NCBI GenBank assembly: GCA_022701845.1
Contig: JAKONS010000015.1
Span: forward strand, 1-6,193
DNA: 6,193 bases
Origin: Burkholderiaceae bacterium
Lineage (GTDB): Bacteria; Pseudomonadota; Gammaproteobacteria; Burkholderiales; Burkholderiaceae
Direction of reading: 5' to 3'
This document shows positions 1 to 6,000 of this stretch, in pieces. The notes beneath the pieces were generated by a model, which ran no database searches, had not been told where the DNA came from, and worked only from the letters and a program-made list of their open reading frames with translations. The translations under genes were made by a program, and so were the position numbers. Position 1 is the first letter of the stretch. Every line of letters starts with the position of its first letter.

Positions 1-213
1 AGCCCGCTGGAATACCTGAAGCTGGTCTTCAGCGACGTCATCGTCACCGCGGTCATGCCCTTCGGCGCACACGACGACGAGCAGCGCATCCGCGAAAAGG
101 TGCGGCTGTCGTTCTCGAAGATCCGCCAGGAATACGCGGTGCAGAACGCACAGGGCGGCAGCGGCGGCGCGGTCATCTCCGGCTACGACATCAAGGGGAA
201 CAAGGAGTCCTGA
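1..213 (+). CDS. hcp: Type VI secretion tube protein Hcp (TssD), C-terminal part
   Basis: Hcp forms hexameric rings that stack into the inner tube of the T6SS; the tube is expelled with the spike and can carry effectors. Only the last 70 residues are visible, in frame from base 1 to the TGA at 211-213. Hcp proteins are usually about 160-170 residues, so somewhat under half is present and the start lies left of the window. Recognisable parts are the beta strand SPLEYLKLVFSDVIVT near the left edge, the strand VRLSFSKIRQEYAVQN, the QGGSGGAV turn and the terminal GYDIKGNKES, all typical of the Hcp (DUF796) fold end. It is followed by a 149-base gap containing a hairpin, unlike the tightly packed genes downstream. 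Identification rests on these motifs and on the neighbouring tssKLM genes. The truncation comes from the window edge and is not a mutation. Confidence 0.93.
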   Translation, partial: SPLEYLKLVFSDVIVTAVMPFGAHDDEQRIREKVRLSFSKIRQEYAVQNAQGGSGGAVISGYDIKGNKES

Positions 214-230
214 GCGCCGGTCGCCGCAAA

Positions 231-260
231 CCGCTCGCGCACTGCCGTCTGCGCGAACGG
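231..260 (+). terminator. Hairpin after hcp; possible partial terminator or mRNA 3' stabiliser
   Basis: Bases 231-241 (CCGCTCGCGCA) pair with 250-260 (TGCGCGAACGG). This gives a 10-base-pair stem with a single C/A mismatch (234 against 257) and an 8-base loop (CTGCCGTC). It starts 17 bases after the hcp stop codon. No T-run follows, so it is not a classical intrinsic terminator. Its position suggests partial termination, or protection of an hcp transcript from 3' exonucleases. That role is inferred; the base pairing is seen directly. Confidence 0.4.
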
Positions 261-312
261 CGCCACCGCGCGGCCGGCTACCCGCCCGCGCATCTGCCCC
301 GGACCCGTTCGA

Positions 313-347
313 CACCCGCCCGACCACCCGCCCGCCACCTGCCCGAG
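313..347 (+). repeat. Degenerate C-rich short tandem repeat, three units
   Basis: Three adjacent units of 12, 11 and 12 bases are visible: CACCCGCCCGAC, CACCCGCCCGC and CACCTGCCCGAG. A further isolated ACCCGCCCG core lies at 280-288. The array ends 15 bases before the tssK start codon, so it occupies the 5' leader of tssK. The C-rich, G-poor composition would leave the leader relatively unstructured. Whether it binds a protein or is simply a replication-slippage product cannot be told from the sequence. Confidence 0.5.
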
Positions 348-362
348 AAAGCCACGCCCGCC

Positions 363-1718
363 ATGCATTGGTACAACAAGATCGCCTGGAGCGAAGGCCT
401 GTTCCTGCGGCCCCAGCTGTTCCAGCAGCAGGAGCGCTACTTCGAGCATTTCGTGCACCAGCGCGCGGCCATGGCCGGGCCGTTCTTCTGGGGCTTCGCC
501 CGCTACCACATCGACCTGCACGGCCTGTCGCTCGGCAAGGTCGGGCTGACCCGGGCGGCCGGACTGTTCCCCGACGGCACCCCCTTCGATGCGCCGGACG
601 AAGCGTTGCTGCCGGCGCCGTTCACCGCCGGCCAGGAATACGCCGGTCAGGTCATCTGCCTGGCGGTACAGACGCGCCAGGCCGACAGCGAGGAAACCAC
701 CTTCGAGCCGCCCGACAGCCAGAAGGCGTCGCTGTCGCGCTTTGGGGTGTTCGACGCCGAGGTGCGCGATTCCAACTCGATCGGCCAGGGCCCGAAGCCG
801 GTGCAGCTGTCGCGCTTGCGCCTGCGGGTGCTGCCCGCCGCGCAGGCGGAGGGCAGCTGGCTGGCCCTGCCGTTCGCCCGCATCGACAGCGTCGGCGCCG
901 ATGGCGGCATCACGCTCGACCCCGACTTCGCACCGCCGGTGTGCGGCATCGGCTCCAGCCCGCCGCTCACCGCCTGGCTGACCGAACTGCACGACATCTG
1001 CCGCCTGCGTGCCAACACGCTGGCCACCCGCCTGAGCGCGAGCGACGGCCAGGCCCAGGAATCCGCCGAAGTGGCCGACTTCCTGCTGCTGCAGATACTC
1101 AACCGCGCCGACGCCAGCCTGACCCATCTGCTGGCGGTGCCGCAGACCTCGCCCGAGCAGCTGTACCTGCTGCTGCGCGGCCTGAGCGGCGAGCTCAGCA
1201 CCTTCGTGCGACCGGACACCCGCCGGCCGCCGGCCTACGACGCCTATGTGCACGGCGAGCTCAACCGTTCCTTCGTGCCGCTGGTCGCCAGCGTGCGCGG
1301 CATGCTCAACCAGGTGCTGGTGCGTAGCGCACGCCTGCTGGCGATGGACGAATTGCCCAACGGCGTGCGCCTCGCCAACGTCGGGCCGGCCGAACTGCGC
1401 GGCTATTCCAGCCTGGTCTTCGCGGTGGCCGCCCAGATGCCCGCCGACCGGCTGGCCGCCGACTTCCCGCAGCACTGCAAGGTCAGCCCGCACGACCGCC
1501 TGTCGGAACTCATTCGCACCCATGTGCCCGGCATCGCGCTGCAGCTGCTGCCGGTGCCGCCCCGGCAGATTCCGTTCAACGCCGGCTTCGTGTATTTCGA
1601 GGTCGAGCCGCACGGCGCGCTGTGGGAACACCTGCTGGTCAGCGGTGGCGTGGCGCTGCATATCGGCACCAGCTTTCCCGGCCTGCGGCTGCAGCTCTGG
1701 GGCATCAGCCGCAAATGA
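363..1718 (+). CDS. tssK: Type VI secretion system baseplate subunit TssK
   Basis: TssK is the cytoplasmic adaptor that joins the T6SS baseplate to the TssJLM membrane complex; it forms trimers and contacts TssL, TssM, TssF and TssG. The 451-residue product matches the family's usual size of about 440-450. The N-terminal signature is present: KIAWSEGLFLRPQLFQQQ at about residues 6-23, WGF at 43-45 and PDGTPFDAP at 70-78. Helical segments at about 205-325 correspond to the middle domain. The C-terminal signature is also present: FPQHCKVS (368-375), VPGIALQLLPVPPRQIP (388-404), YFEVE (411-415) and the final LQLWGISRK. The position after PQ in the N-terminal motif is Leu (19), where many homologues have His. 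The ATG at 363 fits the family's N-terminus (MxWxxKIxWSEG) despite a weak ribosome-binding site. The stop overlaps the tssL start as ATGA, implying coupled translation. Confidence 0.96.
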   Translation: MHWYNKIAWSEGLFLRPQLFQQQERYFEHFVHQRAAMAGPFFWGFARYHIDLHGLSLGKVGLTRAAGLFPDGTPFDAPDEALLPAPFTAGQEYAGQVICLAVQTRQADSEETTFEPPDSQKASLSRFGVFDAEVRDSNSIGQGPKPVQLSRLRLRVLPAAQAEGSWLALPFARIDSVGADGGITLDPDFAPPVCGIGSSPPLTAWLTELHDICRLRANTLATRLSASDGQAQESAEVADFLLLQILNRADASLTHLLAVPQTSPEQLYLLLRGLSGELSTFVRPDTRRPPAYDAYVHGELNRSFVPLVASVRGMLNQVLVRSARLLAMDELPNGVRLANVGPAELRGYSSLVFAVAAQMPADRLAADFPQHCKVSPHDRLSELIRTHVPGIALQLLPVPPRQIPFNAGFVYFEVEPHGALWEHLLVSGGVALHIGTSFPGLRLQLWGISRK

Positions 1719-3070
1719 AAAGCGACACCACCGCCTACGGGTCCGCCCACGCGGCTGCGGGCTCCGCGAGCGATGCGCCAGCGCCTGCCGGGGCCGATCG
1801 CGCCGCACCCGGCGGCTCGGCGCGAGAGGCCGCCTACGCGCGCGGCCTGCCCGACGAGCTCGCCTACCAGAGCCGCCTGGAAGCCGTCCGCGCAGCGGAG
1901 CATCCGCTGATGGAGGCGGCGATGCCGCTGCTGCGCATGCTGTCGGAGATGCCGCATCACCTGAGCGTGCACGAGGGCCATCTGCTGCGCCGCCTGCTCG
2001 ACCGCGAGGTGCTGCGGCTGCACAACCTGTGCAGCGACGCACAGATCCGCCACGAGCATTGCGTGGCGGCCAGCTACGCGCTGTGCACCGCGCTGGACGA
2101 AGCGGCGGCCAGCACCGATTGGGGTGGCGGCGGCGGCAAGGGCGATGTCGGGCCGTGGTCGAGCGACCAGCTGGCGGTGCGCTTCCACGGCGACAACAAG
2201 GGCGGCGACAAGCTGTTCCTGCTGCTGGGCCGGCTGGCGGCCAATCCGCAGCAGCACCTCGACCTGATCGACGTGCTCTACGCGATCCTGGGGCTGGGCT
2301 TCCAGGGCCGCTACGGCGCCGGCAGCGGGGCCGATGCCCGGCGTCAGCTCGACACGGTGCGGCACCGGCTGTTCGTGCTGCTGTCGGCTGCGCGCGGCGA
2401 GGTACCGGCGGGGCTCTCGCCGCAGGGCCGGCCGGCGGCGGCTGCCGGGGCGGGTGGGGCGACCACCGGTCTGCGGCCGATGCGCACCGTGCCGATCGCC
2501 TGGGCCTGCACCCTCTACGCGATGGTGCTGGCCGCGCTCTTCGTCTGGTACCGCACCCAGCTCGACACCCGCTCGTCCCAGGTGCTGGCCGGCATCCAGG
2601 CGGTCGGTGCGCTGCAGCCGCCGGCGGGTGCCGGCCACGGTGCGCTGCGGCTCAAGGCCCTGCTGCATGCGGAAATCGCGCGCGGCGAAGTCGGTGTCGA
2701 GGAGGACGAGCGGCACAGCGCGGTCAGCTTCCGGGGCGACGACATGTTCGGCGCGGGCCAGGCCCGGCTGAACCCGCGCACCCTGCCGCTCATCGCCAAG
2801 CTGGCGCGGGAGCTCGGCGAAGTCGCCGGGGAGGTGCAGATCACCGGCCATTCCGACGACCAGCCGATCCGCACACCCGAGTTTCCCGACAACCGGCATC
2901 TCAGCCGGCAACGCGCGCAAGCCGTCGCCGACGCCCTGCAGGCCGGCGGCGTCGAGGGCGCGCGCCTGAAGGTCACCGGGCTGGGCGATGCCGAGCCGGT
3001 CGCCGACAACCGTACCGCAGCCGGCCGCGCGCGCAACCGCCGCGTCGAGCTGGTGCTGCTTTCCTACTGA
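1715..3070 (+). CDS. tssL: TssL (DotU/IcmH family) with C-terminal OmpA-like peptidoglycan-binding domain
   Basis: TssL is an inner-membrane component of the T6SS membrane complex that binds TssM and receives the baseplate through TssK. The 451-residue product starts at ATG 1715 inside the tssK stop (ATGA); an in-frame ATG at 1622 would extend into tssK and lacks family similarity. Order of parts: an Ala/Gly-rich N-terminal tail (1-45); a DotU domain at about 46-225 with SDAQIRHEHCVAASYALCTALDEAA around 107-131, DWGG at 135-138, WSSDQLAVRFHGDNKGG at 148-164 and LGLGFQGRY at 192-200; a Gly/Ala/Pro linker (226-255); one membrane helix at about 260-279; and a periplasmic OmpA/MotB-type domain at about 335-450. 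That last domain shows ITGHSDDQPI (376-385), NRHLSRQRAQAV (393-404) and ARNRRVEL (439-446). Such long TssL proteins can anchor the secretion complex to the cell wall themselves, whereas short TssL proteins rely on a separate partner. A Gly-rich run (137-141) enlarges the loop after DW. Confidence 0.95.
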   Translation: MKSDTTAYGSAHAAAGSASDAPAPAGADRAAPGGSAREAAYARGLPDELAYQSRLEAVRAAEHPLMEAAMPLLRMLSEMPHHLSVHEGHLLRRLLDREVLRLHNLCSDAQIRHEHCVAASYALCTALDEAAASTDWGGGGGKGDVGPWSSDQLAVRFHGDNKGGDKLFLLLGRLAANPQQHLDLIDVLYAILGLGFQGRYGAGSGADARRQLDTVRHRLFVLLSAARGEVPAGLSPQGRPAAAAGAGGATTGLRPMRTVPIAWACTLYAMVLAALFVWYRTQLDTRSSQVLAGIQAVGALQPPAGAGHGALRLKALLHAEIARGEVGVEEDERHSAVSFRGDDMFGAGQARLNPRTLPLIAKLARELGEVAGEVQITGHSDDQPIRTPEFPDNRHLSRQRAQAVADALQAGGVEGARLKVTGLGDAEPVADNRTAAGRARNRRVELVLLSY

Positions 3071-3078
3071 ACCCCCAC

Positions 3079-3085
3079 AGGACGG
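3079..3085 (+). promoter_or_regulatory. Probable tssM ribosome-binding site
   Basis: AGGACGG at 3079-3085 is the only Shine-Dalgarno-like purine run in the 26-base tssL-tssM gap. It ends 11 bases before GTG 3097. Neither TTG 3112 nor ATG 3169 has such a run at a suitable distance, so this site favours the GTG start. The match is partial and the spacing is on the long side. Confidence 0.45.
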
Positions 3086-3096
3086 CCGCTTTTCCG

Positions 3097-6000
3097 GTGC
3101 CGTATTCGACGTTGCTCAAGACTTTCTCCAGCGCTGTTTTTTCCCGCTTCACCCTGATCGTCGTGGTGATGGCGCTGGCGGGCCTGGCCGTCTGGTTCGC
3201 CGGGCCGCTGTTCGCCTTCGACGGCCTGCGACCACTGGCTTCCGGCGGTGCCCGGATCGGCTGCCTGGCGTTGCTGCTGCTGGCGACCATCCTGTGGCTG
3301 GCGGGCGGGCCGCCCGGGTTCGTCGCGGTGGCCGCGGTCGGCCTGCTGGTCTGGTTCGCCGGGCCGTTGCTGTCGGTGGGCGACAGCCATCCGCTGGCGC
3401 CGGTGGCGGTGCGCCTGGGCTGCCTCGGCGCCTTGCTGCTGGCGTGCCTGTTCTACGGCTTCTACCGGCTGCTGCAGGCAGTCGCGGAAGACCCGAGGTT
3501 CCTGCAGAAGCTCTGGGCCTTTTCGCGCGACGACCCGCAGGCCGCTGCCCGTCGCGCAGCGCTCAAGCCGGTGGCGGCGCAGGTCGAACGCGCGGTGTCC
3601 CAGCTGAAGCGTTTGCAGTCCGGCGGTTTCTGGCGTCGCAGTTTCGAGAAGAACCGGCATCTGTACGCGCTGCCCTGGTTCCTGCTGATCGGCGGGCCGG
3701 CCGCCGGAAAGACCAGCGCGCTGCGCCAGTCGGGGCTGCAGTTTCCGCTGGCGCCCGTCGCCGCGCAGGGCGACGCGGTCGGTGCATCGCCGCTGCCCAC
3801 TGCGCATTGCGACTGGTGGCTGGGCAACGAAGCGGTGTTGATCGATACCGCGGGCCGCTACTGCGCCGAAGGCGGTGACGGCACGGGCGACGATGCTGCG
3901 GTAGACGCGGCGACCGACGGCTCGGCGGATGGTGAATTCGCCGCGGTCGGCGGCGCCGGCGTGGCCGCGCTGTCGCCACGCGCGGAATGGCGCGGCCTGC
4001 TCGGCCTGCTGCGCCGTCACCGCCCGCGTGCGCCGGTCAACGGCGTGGTGGTGGTGGTGAGCGTCGCCGAACTGCTGCAACCCGACGCCGCGGCCCGCGC
4101 ACGGCACGCCACGGTGCTGCGCGAGCGGCTCACCGACATCCGCCGGGAACTCGGCATCCGCTGCCCGGTGTACCTGGTCGTCAGCAAGGCCGACCAGCTG
4201 CGTGGCTTCAGCGCCTTCTTCCAGTCGCTCACCAGCGAGGGGCGCCTGCAGGTCTGGGGCTTCGCACTCGACCCGGTCGGCGTGGCGCCGCGCGGCCGGC
4301 TGCGGCGCACCGGTCTGCTCGACGTGGCGGCGCACCGCGAAGCGCTGCGCCAGCAGGTGGCGCGGAAGATCGGCCAGCTCGGCAGCCGGCTGCACGCCGG
4401 CCTGCGCATGCGGCTGAAGGAAGAATTCGAGGTCGACCGCCGCCGTGCCCTGTTCGCCCTGCCGCTCGAGCTCGCAGCGCTGGCCGAACCGCTGATCCGC
4501 ACCATCGACGAGATCTTTCTCGACTCGCGCTTCGACGACACCCAGGCCCATCACGCGCTGCGCGGCGTGTACTTCACCAGCGCCGAACAGGCACCGGCCG
4601 GACAGCGGCCAGACGACGAATCGAGGAACGCGTCGTGGCGCGGCGACGGCATCCATGCCGACAGCCACACGGTGTTGCGCCAGCTCGCGAGCCTCGGCGT
4701 CACCGACACCGCGGCGCCCGGCCCCGCGGCGGTCGTGCGGGGGCCTGCGCCGGCCCGGGAACGCCAGGGCTATTTCCTGCACGATCTGCTCGCGCGGGTC
4801 GTCATACCGAACGCCCATCTGGTACGGCCGAACCTGCGCTGGGAATTACGCTTCCGGCTGCTCCGCCTGGCCAGCCACGGCCTGGCGCTGTTGCTGTTCG
4901 CCTGGCTGGCGGCGTCGCTCTGCGTGAGTTGGCGCAACAACCGGCTCTACCTCGACGCGGTGCAGGCGCGCACTGCCGAACTGCGCATCCAGGTGACCGC
5001 GCTGCTGGCGCGATCGCGGGACGCCGACGTGCCGGCGGTGCTCGATGCGGCGCGGCAGCTTCCGGCCCATCCCGGACTCGCGCCGCACGACGCGCCGGCC
5101 GGCTTCGCCTATGGCCTCTACACCGCCACACCGGTGTTCGCCGCGGCCGACGCGGTGTATGCGCGGCTGCAGGAGATCTCGCTGTTACCGGCGATCGTGC
5201 GGCGTATGGAGAGCGTGCTCGCCGCCAGCCTGAAAGACGGCGACGCAGCGCGTGCCTACGCCACCCTGCGGGCCTACCGGCTGCTGCACGACCCGGCGCG
5301 CTACCTGGCCGACGGTGGCGCCGCCGACGTACGCGCCTGGGTCCTGTCCGATCCCGCCGCCCTGCAGGGCGCCACCGCGGCGCATCTCGAATCGCTGTTC
5401 TCCGGTGCGCGGGCGGTGCAGGCCGGCACACCCGCCGACGAGACCCTGGTGCGCGAGGTACAGCGCTTCCTCGACGGCGACACCTCCAGCCAGCGCATCT
5501 ACCAGCGTGCCAAGGCCGCCCTGCAGGTCGATGCGCCGCCCGACTTCACCCTGGTGCGCGCGGTCGGTCCGCAGGTCGGCACCGTGTTCGCCCGCGAGGG
5601 TGGTCTGCCGCTGGAGGCCGGCGTGCCCGGGCTGTTCACCCGCCAGGGCTACCGCGCGGTGTTCGACCCGCGGATCGCCGTCTTCGTCGCACGCGCCGCC
5701 GACGACGATGCCTGGGCCATGGGCCATGCCGACGCCCACCCCGAAGGCGTGCTGCTGGAGGATGTGCGGCGGCAGTACCTCGGCGAATACACCCGGCATT
5801 GGGACGCCTTCCTCGACACGATCCGCTCGGTTGGTTCCGGCAGCGCGGCCGCCGCCGAGAGCGAGGGCGCCGGACTGGGTTTCGAGCTCGGCGTGCTGCG
5901 GCAGCTGTCGGCACCCGACTCGCCGCTGGCCCGCCTGGCCCGGGCGGTGGCGGCGGAAACCACGCTGGCGCAGGCCTTGCCGACAGCAGCCGCTGCGACT

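Larger units (their letters stand above)
214..362 (+). other. hcp-tssK intergenic region
   Basis: This 149-base non-coding gap is the only sizeable spacer in the window. It contains an imperfect hairpin directly after hcp (231-260) and a degenerate 11-12 base C-rich tandem repeat (313-347). No convincing sigma-70 -10/-35 pair is visible, and the stretch is as GC-rich as the genes. Upstream of the tssK ATG the only purine stretch is GAGAAA at 345-350, about 12 bases from the start, which is a weak and distant ribosome-binding site. Confidence 0.6.

Noticed and set aside
1622..1714. Upstream ATG extension of tssL by 31 residues
   Set aside because: The extension lies within the conserved tssK 3' end in another frame and has no TssL-like sequence. 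The ATGA overlap at 1715 is the usual arrangement.
183..2042. A 619-codon minus-strand open frame antisense to hcp, tssK and the start of tssL
   Set aside because: It is rich in Arg, Ala, Gln and Gly with no recognisable domain, and lies opposite well-supported TssK and TssL frames. Long antisense frames are expected where third positions are nearly all G or C.
1403..2920. A 505-codon minus-strand open frame antisense to tssK and tssL
   Set aside because: It shows no domain and no ribosome-binding site, and overlaps two clear genes on the other strand.
3082..3103. Small hairpin ACGGC/GCCGT around the tssM start codon
   Set aside because: It has only five base pairs with a 12-base loop, which is expected by chance in DNA this GC-rich.
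3133..3145. T-run (six T) near the tssM start, considered as the tail of a terminator
   Set aside because: No stable GC hairpin lies immediately before it, and it is inside the tssM coding sequence, encoding Val-Phe-Ser of the N-terminus.
2988..3878. A + strand 296-codon frame overlapping the end of tssL and the start of tssM
   Set aside because: It is an out-of-frame shadow rich in Arg/Ala/Gly. The tssM frame over the same bases gives membrane helices and the Walker A motif.
3064..4818. A 584-codon minus-strand open frame antisense to tssM
   Set aside because: It is low-complexity (Gln/Arg/Ala-rich) and mirrors the codon structure of tssM, whose Walker A, DTAGRY and LRGVYFTS motifs show which strand is coding.
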